A DNA stretch of 43,857 nt. Source: Triangularia verruculosa (lineage: Eukaryota > Ascomycota > Sordariomycetes > Sordariales > Podosporaceae). The notes beneath the pieces were generated by a model. It saw nothing but the letters and a program-made list of their open reading frames with translations, was not told where the DNA came from and did not search any database. The stretch covers positions 1 through 43,857 of the forward strand of contig MU864063.1 in assembly GCA_033296885.1 (NCBI GenBank). The letters are read 5' to 3'. A program made the position numbers and the translations under genes. Positions 11,601-22,386 of this stretch are shown in pieces; within the stretch, counting starts at the first letter, position 1; each line of letters opens with the position of its first letter.

Positions 11601-12326
11601 TTATACCCTCCGGAAGTCAGTCATGACTCTGCCGATGCATCCCAGCCCAGCCACATCCACCACCTTCTCATGCCAACTAAGCAAGACACTCATGGCGGTG
11701 CCGGTGGAGTCACCAGAAGTTATCCCAGGTCTGCCGCCAATCTGGCTGAACCCTGTCGCCTGGGGCGTCATCAGTTTGGCTGGTGTTCTCGGGCCATTGC
11801 CGGTGTGATGGCTGGCGACACCGCTCGACGTAGCCGCCATACCCTTGTAACTGTTTCTCAATGTCAGCATGTTCAAATGCTCGCCTTTAAACCCCCCCCC
11901 CCCCCCTTTTCGTGCATCCCACCCCGCAAGAACAATAACTCACAGGTACTTCATCAGCACATCCAGACTCTCGCTGCCCCTGTCGTCCTGGTAGATCTTT
12001 TGCAGCAGCGGCGTCATCTCGTTCACCTTGATCCTCTGCAGCACCTCAATGACGGTCTGCAGGTGCGTCTCCTTGGCGAGGTCGGGGGCGTTGTAGATTG
12101 GGTTCTCGAGAGCCGACCGCAGCGCTCCCTCGGCGTCGCCCGCGTGGAGGAGCTGGCGGATCTGAGATTGGAGGTTGCGGGCATCCTGATCGGAGAATTC
12201 GGGCTGAGGGGGGTGGAGGGTGGAGAGGGGGAAGTTCTGGGAGGAGTCGGGGTCGAGGGCGTCGATGTTGATTGTGCGCCAGGCGTCGGTGAGGGTGGAT
12301 TCGGTGTGTTCTCGGATGATGGACAT
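11601..12326 (-). CDS. arc15: Arp2/3 complex subunit 5 (ARPC5, p16)
   Basis: Exons 11944-12326 and 11601-11850; 210 residues. ARPC5 is the smallest Arp2/3 subunit; the complex nucleates branched actin at endocytic patches. The N-terminal half (residues 1-127) holds the helical bundle with QIRQLLHAGDAEGALRSALE and THLQTVIEVLQRIK. Exon 2 begins YKGMAAT, passes through a low-complexity Gly/Ser/Thr/Pro segment and ends with the conserved LLSWHEKVVDVAGLGCIGRV. The protein is longer than the animal form (about 150) because of that segment. The 93-nt intron (11851-11943, GTGAGT..CAG) contains a run of 15 cytosines on the plus strand (11892-11906), i.e. poly-G in the transcript. Confidence 0.92.
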
Positions 12327-12970
12327 GTTGGGCTATGGCTCTGGAGTCTGTTTTGTTTGTAGAGTTTCAACGATTGCAAATCGGGGTCGAAGCAATGACG
12401 GTGGGAAGCCGTGATGTTGGGAGATGGTGTTGGTTGAAGCTCCGTGGAGTGGAACTGGGTTGCTGGACAGCTTGACGTTGCGCAGGCAGGGAGACAAGCC
12501 CCAGGCAAGCTGCGCCTGCCCCGCATTGGGCGGACGGTGAACATACGGCCCCACACCGGGGTTCCACTGCTGGCTTGCGACGGAGGCCGGGCCCGCCTTC
12601 ACGGGCTTCAATCGGAGCTTACACCATGCCTGTGTTTGTTATTAGGTACTTCCTAATCTTCGCCTTCATCTTCCCAGAGAAACACAACATCTGCATAAGC
12701 ACCTAACCACATTTTGGTCAAGTATACAGCGTTTTCTTTTTCTTTTCCCAAGATTCTGACGTTCTTACTAACAAGCTCGACTAAGAAGCTTGGGAAGAAG
12801 CCTTCCATCCGGATCCCCGGTTCGACTTTTCAAGGTCTCGCCCTGGAGGTTCCCACACACACTTCCCGGAAACCCACATCCACCCACAACTCGCAAAATC
12901 CTTTTCCCTCCCATAAACTCTTCACTCGCTGTGAAACCCAATAACGAAACATGGTTGATCGTTGGCCACT
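12327..12970. other. intergenic, ARPC5 promoter to tRNA-Lys
   Basis: These 644 bases hold the ARPC5 promoter and leader. Short C/T-rich stretches near 12,700-12,950 are seen upstream of the tRNA. No coding frame with recognisable features was found. Confidence 0.55.
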
Positions 12971-13059
12971 GCCCGGCTAGCTCAATCGGTAGAGCGTGAG
13001 ACTCTTAAAAGGAGTTCTACGAAATCTCAAGGTTGTGGGTTCGACCCCCACGTCGGGCT
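12971..13059 (+). tRNA. tRNA-Lys(CUU), intron-containing, copy 1
   Basis: The cloverleaf is complete: acceptor stem GCCCGGC / GTCGGGC, D arm with TAGCTCAATCGGTAGAGC, anticodon stem TGAGA/TCTCA with loop C-U-CUU-A-A, and T arm GTGGGTTCGACCCCCAC. A 16-nt intron lies at the canonical site, one base 3' of the anticodon. Anticodon CUU reads AAG. The downstream sequence TCAATTCCCGTC is shared with the two other copies in the window. Confidence 0.96.
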
Positions 13060-13172
13060 CAATTCCCGTCAAACGACAAGAATACCATGTTATTTTTTGA
13101 TCTTTTCCTCTTGATTATCATCCAACTAGTTTGTGTTGCTGATTACTCGCTTTTGCTAGTTGAGTTGACCTC

Positions 13173-13388
13173 CTACAAGACATCAGTCCATCCTTGGCGG
13201 TGATTCCAGAACTTGAAGACCATAACATCCATGATGCCCGGTGGTTCTTCTGCTTTTTTGACCTTTGCTTCCAAGACACTCTCCATTATTTCTTTGTGTT
13301 TGATTCTGAGCAAGAGTTTCTGGTTAGCTTGTCTCGCTGCACAGCGGCTTTCCGAGCTAGATGGGTACCATACCCCTATTCGACTCAT
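13173..13388 (-). other. coding-like frame, possible 3' part of the 13.4-14.2 kb gene
   Basis: Frame of 71 codons ending at 13173 whose translation looks coding (ARQANQKLLLRIKHKEIMES, then a Lys/Glu-rich helix and VFKFWNHRQGWTDVL). It overlaps the last exon of the gene model at 13357-14208 in another frame. Joining the two would need either a 37-nt intron beginning at GTATGG, which is unusually short, or a frameshift. It may therefore be the true C-terminus of that gene, separated from it by a mutation, or chance. Not recognised. Confidence 0.3.
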
Positions 13389-14208
13389 TATCTTCTACGT
13401 TCGTGGCATCCCAGCTTTCGAATCTTGCTCTACTGAACAATTGCATTGAGGTTCGCGTCATGTGTAAAAGACACATCGGCGCCGGTTCATAGCCTTAAGA
13501 TTAGGAGGTCAAAGTGCTCGAAATCCAATCTTCGCGCATTGCGTTGCTTGTCTGTGGGCCCGAAACCATTCATGCAGGCACAAGCACATCAGCTCCTCCG
13601 CGCAGCCAACTCACAATGGCTCGTCTTCGCCAGAGGTAGTTTCACCATCGTCATGCTCGTTGATATAGCCATCGTTGTCAATTGATAGAGACTCATCATC
13701 ATCCTCGTCACAAGGCCCTGCCATATCGTCGAACCCTGGGGAGTCTTCGTCGTCTTCCGGTTCTTCAATCTTGATGATTTCTCGACTTGTCTGGATACCA
13801 TCTTGGTCGTCGTGTCTGATCACAGCTTCTGGAATCTCTGGCGATTCCTCAATCGATGGCAGAACGTCAGACGAGGGTTCCGGTCTTTGCTCCTTCTGAA
13901 CCGTTTCTTGTGAGCCGCGCCATTCGGAATAGTCAGAGGAAATCTCTTCCGAATCGGGTATCTCTGATCGGAACCGTTTCCTTTCGATTCAACGTTATCC
14001 AGTTAACGAAGTCCTAACCTCAGCAGAAGAACGGTGACAGTTACCTGGGCGGAGAAGACGAAGTCCATTCTTGTTGCGAGTCTGAGATCTCCGACTTCCC
14101 TCGATATCTCGGAGCCGACAAAACTGCCTGTCTAGGACGCTTTGGGCTTGGTAGCTGAGGTGAACTGGGGGGGAGTGGCTCAAGTCTGGTTAGGCGCATC
14201 AATGCCAT
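13357..14208 (-). CDS. uncharacterised acidic, disordered protein (possibly decayed)
   Basis: Model: exons 14045-14208, 13615-13980 and 13357-13432; 201 residues. If the last intron is not removed, the frame stops at 13611 and the protein has 177 residues. The product begins with Pro/Ser/Arg-rich sequence containing a basic cluster (SPKRPRQ, then PPRKRFR), which looks like a nuclear localisation signal. It carries two related motifs, SEISDSQQEW and SEIPDSEEISSDYSEW, and then a long Asp/Glu-rich tract. It looks intrinsically disordered and nuclear. Intron 1 (13981-14044) has donor GTAACT and an AAG acceptor and joins two open frames. Intron 2 (13433-13614) has a strong GTGAGT donor and a CAG acceptor but no clear branch site. 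The start may lie further upstream, where coding-like but broken frames continue to 14,555. No family was recognised. Confidence 0.4.
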
Positions 14209-14555
14209 GTTGGCCGCGGGCGAATAGTGACAGACGTAGCCGACAAGTACTGAAGATATCGCGAGTATCAGCAGACCCTGCTAGAAACGGGGACAATCCC
14301 TACCGTCACCCTCTTTTCCTGAACTTCTGATGGTGTGCTGGCGGAGTCATGCTTGACATCGCAGGCTGTTGGGAAAGGAAGCAGCTTCCATCTGCAGATA
14401 TGTGGTCAGTTCCGCGTAGTTCTTTTCTAGGCAGTAAACGTCATTTACTTTCAAGTGGTCAAACTCATTGTGTGGAAGGAGGGAGTGATGACGGCTCCCT
14501 CATGGCGACGGGACCAGACCAAAAGCTTCTCTGCCATCATGTCACCATATATCAT
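14209..14555 (-). pseudogene. broken coding-like frames upstream of the acidic-protein gene
   Basis: Reading the minus strand from an ATG at 14555, at least three successive frames look coding: one with AEKLLVWSRRHEGAVITPSF, then NDVYCLEKNYAELTTYLQME, then CDVKHDSASTPSEVQEKRVT. They are separated by frame changes that no good intron explains at every junction. An intron from GTAGGG or GTGACG to CTTCAG could link the last of them to the exon at 14045-14208. This suggests either an intron-rich 5' part or a gene that has decayed by small indels. Confidence 0.3.
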
Positions 14556-14705
14556 TCTCCTTCATAATATCGAACACCAAGACCAGTTCATGGAAAGTCC
14601 TCTCGCATCCGCAAAGCACCGGTAGGTAGGACCAGGTAGCGAAAAAGGTTTCCCCATATATATAAAAATAATAGAATATGGGTGAGAGCAAAAGAGAAGC
14701 TTCAA

Positions 14706-14776
14706 TGCATCAGCCGTGAATCGAACACGGGGCCCATCGATGGCAACGATGGATTTTACCACTAAACCACTGATGC
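14706..14776 (-). tRNA. tRNA-Gly(GCC)
   Basis: A 71-nt tRNA on the minus strand: acceptor stem GCATCAG / CTGATGC with discriminator A, D arm TGGTTTAGTGGTAAAAT, anticodon loop holding GCC (stem CCATC...GATGG), T arm CCCGTGTTCGATTCACGG. No intron. It lies between two tRNA-Lys genes. Confidence 0.96.
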
Positions 14777-15170
14777 TTTGTTGGGGCGATGTGTTTTTTT
14801 TGGAGTGGATCATGGGTTTGTGTATGTGGAGTTTGGATAGAGGTTGAATTGGAATAACAAGGTGAAGAGTTCTCAATTTTACACCTCCGACGATTAAGTA
14901 GCTAGTGTGATAGCAGAGAAAAACATTCATACTACCTAGCCTCTCTATATATTAAAAACGTAGTTAATATACTATAGAGATTCCTAAGTAAACCGAAAAT
15001 GCAGTTATATAATATATGGAGAACCTTTATATAAGAAAAAGAAACCGAGCTTGAGCTTAGTAGAAATTAGAGACCTGCTTGCTTAAAGTGTTAGGGAGCA
15101 TAGCTGCCCACAAACTAACAGTTATAACTTAAGGAGAAAAAAAAATATCGAATCGTTTCGACGGGAATTG
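14777..15170. other. AT-rich spacer between tRNA-Gly and tRNA-Lys
   Basis: This spacer of 394 bases is distinctly richer in A and T than its surroundings, especially 14,930-15,060, which has several TATA-like strings. No coding frame or RNA gene was seen. The oligo-T trailer of the minus-strand tRNA-Lys lies near 15,139-15,147. Confidence 0.5.
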
Positions 15171-15260
15171 AGCCCGACGTGGGGGTCGAACCCACAACCT
15201 TGAGATTTCGGAGTACTCCTACTTAAGAGTCTCACGCTCTACCGATTGAGCTAGCCGGGC
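15171..15260 (-). tRNA. tRNA-Lys(CUU), intron-containing, copy 2
   Basis: The mature sequence is identical to copy 1 at 12971-13059, but the gene is inverted. The 17-nt intron differs and contains the palindrome GGAGTACTCC. The downstream trailer matches that of copy 3 through CGATTCGATAT and ends in a run of T, the expected RNA polymerase III terminator. Confidence 0.96.
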
Positions 15261-18200
15261 GAGGCTATACCCATTGTTCGTTGTTTGTGCTGTCTGTCTG
15301 TGATCCTATGAGTAGGGCTCATCGTGTAAGTTGGGATGTGGCTGGTTCAGGTGTATTATCACTGACTCGGACTCGTCCCGGTTCCTGGCAAGACAGGCGT
15401 CAGGGATGAGGTGTCTTGATGAAGGCTCATGGAAGGAGAACTTCGTAGCTGAAGTGTTGTTTGTTCCTTGAACCATACGACAACCTTCATTCGCCAGAAC
15501 GCCAACAGTTCATATCTTGTATAATCTGATATTATGCCAGCTGCCAGGCGCTCTGAGGATTTGCTGTGCAAGCATACCCTCGACTACTTACCTAGGGGTT
15601 TCTACCCTCCGTTAAAGACTTAGATCCATATATCCACACACTGTGTTCTTGTCGCCAATAGGTACTTTCACTAGCACGGCCAGCGTTAAAGATGAAAACG
15701 CCGAGATGACGGCCCACCAAGCTGAGCTCTGTCCGCCTCACTTTGCCTCATAAAGCTGAGTGGCCTTGCTGTGAGAAGGCCTTGTCGTCTTGTTTGTCTA
15801 GTGCTGGCTGGCCGCAAATTCTGATACACAGCTTCATCTTAGATCCTTTCTCGTGTTGCATTCTTCTTTGTTCTTTCACGCCGTTCGCCCCAGTTACCTA
15901 CGCCTTGGTCTTTGCCCCCAAGTCTAGCTTCTCCTTGGAGATCCCAGCCGCCATCCACTCGGGACAGAGCTAGAAGTTCTCGAAGGCACAGGGCCCCTAG
16001 TCGTTTCCTTGTCTATTCCGCATTCGGGTTTCACCGCACCGTTTTAAATGCCCAGAGTCCAATGAAGTCCATCGAGATACTGACCGAGATCTTGATAGAT
16101 ATCCCCTTAGGGCCGATTCGTGTCTCTCCGTCATAGATGATCAACCCAAGAAACCCATCTCCTTCTTTCAGAGTTTTTGAGGCTAGTGGTCGACGATGTC
16201 TCAACCTGAAGCCTTTCAGCCTCTGATATGAGGTGCTCAATCACGGGTACAGGAGCTCCGAGACAAATGCCAGACCAGGGGACCCGGGAATTCGGTAAAA
16301 GAGGGCTTTACGCCGTCTGAATCCAAGACCGAGCCTGACCCCCGCTTAGGAAAACGTGGGAAGTGGAAAGTGGCAGGGCTAGAATCCGGTTGGCCTCAGG
16401 GTGTCAGACTACCGGTGGCGTATGGCGGCGTCAAGCACGTGGGACTAGCGATTATTAACGCCGTCAAGGGGTCGATAACTTTAAAAACGGCGGGTGTTCC
16501 CGTGTTGCCTTGGAAAAAAGCCTCCGTTTTGAGGTGGAAAAGAGTGACTTCGAAGGCATGTACTGCGATACCTCGTTCCCGTGTCACTATTTGCTTCTTT
16601 GCTCCCTTTTGATCATGGAACAGAGCCAAAGTCCAAAGCTGTCTTGGTGGCGGGAGCTTGGTTGGAATTTGCTTTTTTACTTCCCGTGTCTTTGGTTGCC
16701 TCTCTGTTATTCGCTGCCGCCAAGTCTCACAAAAAGGAAAACATTGGTGGTGCGTTGAAAAAGTTTTCAAAAAAGGGGAATTTGCGTCAGGGGAAAGTGA
16801 CATATCAGAGTTGAATGGTGATGACGTCTCTCGTTTTCCAATAGCAGCACACAGCCGCGAAAGAGATTTTAAAACCGATGAGACATATCAAGTTTGTTGA
16901 GCTCGCCTGTCAAAGCATCAAGCACGACAGTGATAACAAGTTCAGCCTCAAGCCACACACCTGAAGCAAGGCAAGTGCCAGTCAACTGGTCACGCAGCGA
17001 GGACCCAAGGGATCGGGTTATCAAGTGATGCTGCAGGCCCAGCCATCATGCATCGGCAAATGGGAAGCGATGGCGCTGGAAGCAGTGCTGTGTCCACACA
17101 TTCTTTCCAGAAGGAATGGACCCCAATGCCAATGTGCCAATTCAAGGGGAATCCTAGCTTGGAATTCAAGAACCGCCGACGCCAAATCCGAAACCAAACC
17201 AGTGAGGGAAAGGCTCGTTGATCGATCACCGTCACCAGGCGACGCTGGTCTGGGATTGGCGAATGCTTTAGTGGAGACCATCTCCTGTCTCAGAGCGCCG
17301 CCTGCGGGCTCGACGCCCCAAGCGAGAGCGATCCATCCCGAGCCATCCTACCGGGAGCGCTCCGCGGGGACGACGGTCGTGACTTGGAAACTCATAGCAA
17401 CCAGTCGGCGATATCGCCGTCCTTGGGCCGGGTGAGTGCCGTCGCCCCGAATGCTCCATTGATGGCCATTAGTGCAAATCAAACACGAGCTTGGATCTGT
17501 GTCATTCAGCGAAACGGAACGGCAAGAAAAGAAGCAAAAGATGTGAGAGATAAAATGATAAACAATTATAGATAACCCCACCAACGTGCCATTAGCAATT
17601 TGCCCCAGAACGGTTAAACTTTCCCCCATATATCCGGTGTGTATCTTCATATCAGTGCATGGGAAATGGAAATATGGGATAGGCTGGGATGAGAATGCGG
17701 GATGAGTGTGATGAAAATGGCGTGCGATGTTTGAGAGTGTGGTAGAGCAGGCAGCCGTCAGGGTGAGTGAGCACCCAACCCCCACGTCCTGGGAGCGTAG
17801 GTATGTCAGACGGAAACGACGGGATGTTGGTGAGTTGGTGGTGATGACGATGCTGAGATATGGGATGAACCGCCGCAACGGACGGGAGCTGTCGGTGAGC
17901 TAAAACGCAAAACGTTGGCTCACAAACGGTAGGCGGGATCTAAAAGGGAATACCCGGTGCAACTTGTCATGGTGGTCATCAACTTCACCACTTTCGCGCA
18001 TATAATTTGCTAGGCGACCCTCGTCTTACGCAGGGCCGGCGATGCTGCGCACATGGCGGCGTAGTCAACCACCCGCGCCTAGGCGATAGGCGACGAGGTG
18101 GGAAGTGCTATCTGTTCTGTCCGATCTGACGGCTGCTCGGGGCCGGTTTGTGGCGGTGCAGCAGAGAGAGAAAAGAACCGAGTGTTTTAAATATACTAGA

Positions 18201-21200
18201 TGATACCTGCTCATCTAGAGGAGCCCGACTCATTGGATGACTGCACACACGTGCCTGTTCACGTCAACAAGTCCCAAGTCCCCAAATTGAGCCTCGAGGG
18301 TCATGAGAGGTTGTCATGAGTGGGGCATTCCAGGAAATTGGTGGGAGAGAGCAGCCGGGACCGGGAATATGCCAGTGTCAACGAACTGCCAGAAGTGGAG
18401 CCTTGAAACTGCAAGCCACAAATTGGAAGACCCCACCCAGTGTTTCCTCTCTCAGACGTAGAAGCAACCCCCAGACGCCACAAATCCCAAGAGCGAGGAT
18501 AGAAGCTAAAGCTGTCAAAAACAGGCGACTTACGAGGGGCATGGAAGCATCGATTGGCTCTCATTTGTTTGTTCTCCTGTTTATGAATGAAAGAAATGGG
18601 TGGGGGCAGGGCAGCTTCTGCTCCTGAGCCCGACACCTTGGACACCCCACCCGGCGGCCATTCCCGGTGCATCTTGCAGCAAAGGACAACTGCACGAGGC
18701 CGCAACCCGGGTCCGCAGTCTTGGGTCTGAAAATGGACGATGTCCGTTTACCACCCCTGCAGCCCAACATCACAGGTTATCCATCCCAAACGACACTGCC
18801 CTCCAGGAGTATTGCTGCCACCTCCAGAGTAGATGTAACACGCAAGATGCAAGTCAGCCAGCTCGTCCGGAATTCTTACTTACCTTCTGTTGCCCCTCAC
18901 CTTGTGCCTTGTACTAGCCAATATCACCCATATCCGTACACCAGTTCGGCTCCGTGCAACCACCCATCACCCACCCTTCTAGAAAGTGAAAGTCCCTAAC
19001 TGGCACAGCAACACCGAAAAAAAACGTGGTTTGGTTAATTTTGGCCCTCAAGGCTACTCGCGGCAGAAGCCTGCCTGGTGTAACCCTCCCTCGAAAGCAA
19101 CCCATCATTCTGACTGTGCTGTGCCGTCAATACATGCCCATCGTAGTAGCACAAACATCGTTCTCTCAGGACCGGCAGTGTGACTTGCATTTATCATCCT
19201 TCATAGAACATTCCAAACTTTGCCGTACAAATCACACACACCAAGGTACCTGCACTTTTTGTCATCATGTAAAAGTAGGTCATCCCTCCTTATTGCTACT
19301 GTCACCATGCATGATGTACCTACTGTAGTGGGTGATGGACCATACATACATATATATATATGCATGTAACGTCCCTTGCACTCGCCTTGCCTTAGGATGA
19401 CTTTGCGTATCCGCACCGAGCCACTCTACCGGGACACACCACGACATATCGGAAGCTTCGGACTTTGTTTTACCGGTCAGCAGGTTTTTTTGTTAGGTCA
19501 GGGGCCAGTAAGAAACCGTGGACAAAAGTTCTTTTCGGGCCATTTACGACCGATCCAATCCCATCGCTCAGCGAACTATTCATGCAGTGTAAGAGAACCG
19601 TTGGTTCCTGAAGGGAACAAATCCAAGGAGGACATGACGTCGGCAGTTGGGTTTTTTCTACTTGATTTGAATAGGCACAGAACTTCAACGGTGAGACCGA
19701 GTTGTCGGGTCGCGTGGACGGTGGTTGGGCCGCCGGGACTGTTCTCGGTTCTCGGGGAGGGCCATTGTACATTGGCATCTCGGTCGCTTTGTGTCGACAT
19801 GATTGGTTCTTTTTTGTGATGCTGTATGGTGCAGCAGTGCCTCATCGACAAAATATTGCGTGTCCGGTATGACTCCCCCATATTATCCTACATACCCCGA
19901 GGTGGTAGGTAAGGTAGATAGTCAATAATGTTTCCGGATTTAACACTACATATACGCAGTAGACCCGAGTAATCCCGGCACCGCTTTTGTAACAATAATA
20001 CACCCCGCGGACACCCCGCGGGACTCCCGGCGGCACTACGGGATATGCGGGGGCGTTTCAGAATATTCCTACTGCTCAGTGTGAGAAAAAGACCTGTGGT
20101 AGGGCTGAGCTAAGCCGGCTCGTGGTAAATGGGGGTTCCGTGTGTTTCTCTGGCCGTCAAAGGGGGCTTGTTGTCATCGTCGTGTTGACTGCCCTGTTGA
20201 GCAGGTAACACGGTGAGAGGGGGCATTGGCTGAGATGACTCGTGTGTTTCCTCGGAGCTGCTGCCCTTGGTAGTCCGCTTGTGACAAGTATCGCCACACG
20301 GTGCTTCTTCTCAGCTGGCTCCCGCGTTTCATCATATCCATATCAATGTGGAGATATGTGGTTTTGTCCATAGACGTTGTTGCGAAACTCATCGGAGATG
20401 TGTGCAATAGTCACAGGCAATGGGAACAATCAAAAGTAACAGTTTGAATCCGTTTTTTTTTCCAGATCCTGAGAGCCAACTGGGTTGGTTTGAGCTGACT
20501 GTGAAGTCCTTGTGTAATATACATGTCTAAAATAGAGAAAAATAAACCATTGGGGGGTATCTTTGCGAACCGGACCCAGCCCAGAACCCTTCGTGGCCGA
20601 AGTGAACAAGAAAAAAAGTAAAACTCCTCCGCTTGTGTACAGGTAGTGATGACAGAGTGAAAGGAAATATGTGTCGTCCAGTGTAGACGCTTGTCCCCGT
20701 GAAAAGACAAAGTCGCCAAAAGAAAAAAAAAATACAGATGAAAAGAAATGCAGAGTCTATATGTGAATCAGTTTTTTTCCGGCCGTTCCCTATTCCCGTT
20801 CCAAAACCAGCCAAAAAATACCCGACCCTTTTTAACTCTTGCTGTAAGTGCACTTGGTGCCTCCTTTATCCCAATGTCCCGTATTTCATGACTCCAGAAA
20901 CTAAGCCCCCCGCAAAAGCGATCGCTGAACCGTTGGTGTGCCCGTGACGACATATTAGGCGGATCAGTGTCGATTGTGAGTGGTGAGTGAGGAAGACGCC
21001 GCAAAAAAACCAAAAAGCCGATCCATCTATATTTGTACGCCGCGCAGCTGACAAAATGAAACAAAAGATCCGGAATGAAGCCTCCCGTTTTCCCTCTTCC
21101 CTTACTTGCTACTGGGAAGCAAGCGGCACCGAGCCGATAAATGTATCATGTGTAAGGAATGGTAATTAAAAAGTGATGTAGTGGAATGCGAGATCGCCCG

Positions 21201-21436
21201 CCCATTATGTGAATGAGAATGGGGTTGTAGTACAGACGTGATTAAAGTCGATATCGGGGTGTGAAAAAAGGTTCGGTCCTCCTCAGGATGGATCGAGGTT
21301 GAATGGATGTGGATGGTAGATGATCGAAGGCTGTATGGAAAATCGATCGGAGCACAACCGCGATTATGATTCGCATTGAATCCAGGGATGCGCAGAGTGC
21401 AAGTTGCAGATGATCTCCCAGTCTGTCGAAGCGTTT
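15261..21436. other. gene-free interval, left part
   Basis: No gene with a recognisable product was found in these 6.2 kb on either strand. The many short ORFs lack motifs, consistent splice signals or sensible composition. C/T-rich stretches and TATA-like strings (for example 19,349-19,361) resemble promoters and untranslated leaders. The stretch 15,712-16,046 lacks ATG on the plus strand and is followed by a 24-codon frame at 16,062; 16,159-16,556 lacks ATG on the minus strand. Neither run is long enough to be convincing alone. The interval just below 21,437 is the likely 3' untranslated region of the small minus-strand unit described at 21,437-22,231. Confidence 0.55.
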
Positions 21437-21532
21437 TTACCTGGGCTTGGGAGGAGGGGGCTTTGGCACGCCCGTGGTATCGTAAGCACCACGGCCAAAG
21501 TTGGCGTGAGGTTCTGACTCTCTGACAATCAT
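21437..21532 (-). CDS. candidate 31-residue small protein
   Basis: ORF of 31 codons starting at ATG 21532 in a good fungal context (TTCACAATG). It begins MIVRESEPHANFGRGAY and ends in a proline-rich tail, PKPPPPKPR. No family was recognised. It is the first AUG of a predicted spliced transcript whose leader of roughly 500 nt has none. The stop TAA overlaps a potential donor (AG/GTAAAA), so the ORF could be the first exon of a longer protein. However, no branch site plus acceptor leading to a convincing further exon was found in the next kilobase. Confidence 0.45.
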   Translation of the reverse strand: MIVRESEPHANFGRGAYDTTGVPKPPPPKPR

Positions 21533-22225
21533 TGTGAATGTGTGGGATGCGAGGAGCGGGCTCGAAGCTGACAGGGCGTCATGTTAGCATACTTGGTTCA
21601 TTCTGCGCCGCGCCGCAGGCGGGTATATATAGACCAGGGGAAATGTTGTTGCAGTTCTCGGGAGCCAAGGCACCGACAGCCAAGCGTCGCAGCACACGGG
21701 GAAATTAATTCCTGAAATGGGAGCAGGTGACTCACAAATAGGGAGTCCTGTTCGGGCGATGGACTCGTCAAAGCTGGCGAGGTGACGACGATGCAAGGGA
21801 GCGTTGTGCTCTGCCGAATCGTATGCAGTCGCAGCTTGGTACCGTCCTCCAGTCAGATCAGGGGGTGCTGATGGCGGTTTATGTATGGCGCTGGCAGCAA
21901 GACCGAGAGTGACCAATATGCAGTTTCGGTCGTAACGGTTGGTTTTCCGAGTGAGGCGCAGTATCAAGAGGCAGGCTCGTCGTCTTCTCCGTAGTTTCTC
22001 GAAGTACTTGGATTTTTTTTTCTCAAGTGCGTCCCAGTCGAGAAGGTATGCGTTGTGTTATTAAAGTCAAGGTTGTCGGTTGCAGTAGTGCGAAGTTGGC
22101 TGCGACGTAACAAAAGACAGGAGTCAAGAGGCAGGAAGAAGGGGCCTATGCCAAAAGAGAGGGTGAGATGTGTGATGATAGGAATCCAAGAAAAGATTCG
22201 GAATGGGGAAGGGGGCCCTATGGTC
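21533..22225 (-). other. predicted AUG-free spliced 5' leader of the 31-codon ORF
   Basis: On the minus strand no ATG occurs anywhere from 22386 down to 21602, about 785 bases, where roughly ten would be expected. Three ATGs do occur between 21,580 and 21,601, but all lie within a predicted intron, 21568-21735, with donor GTGAGT, branch TGCTAAC (21583-21589) and acceptor CAG. The spliced leader of about 500 nt would therefore contain no AUG. The sequence is C/T- and CAA-rich, as fungal leaders are. Confidence 0.5.
21632..21640 (-). promoter_or_regulatory. second TATA-like box
   Basis: The minus strand reads CTATATATACC about 100 bases upstream of the ATG at 21532. It lies inside the predicted leader intron and could serve a shorter alternative transcript. 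In such a transcript the ATGs at 21,580-21,601 would be retained as upstream starts unless removed. Confidence 0.25.
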
Positions 22226-22231
22226 TTATAA
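22226..22231 (-). promoter_or_regulatory. TATA-like box of the small minus-strand unit
   Basis: The minus strand reads CATTATAAGACC. Its position just upstream of the start of the AUG-free, pyrimidine-rich stretch fits a TATA element with initiation around 22,150-22,200. This is inferred from position only. Confidence 0.35.
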
Positions 22232-22386
22232 TGAAGGATGGAATTGCTGGGAGACAAGGGAATGATGAGAGGAACCTACCTACCTATTTTCCCTGGGTGC
22301 CCTGCCCTTGCTGCTCCCCGGGCCTGGCGTTGGCGTTGAATTTGCACACCTCCCTGGCACTCAAGGTACCGAGTGACCTTGTAGCC

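Noticed and set aside
14930..15070. AT-rich patch as a repeat-induced-point-mutation relic
   Set aside because: Too short, and no duplicated partner was seen in the window.
17348..17878. 176-codon minus-strand ORF with a hydrophobic stretch near its middle
   Set aside because: An internal ATG follows a 300-base stretch with no ATG, which is mildly suggestive, but a short upstream ORF intervenes and the sequence lacks conserved-looking features.
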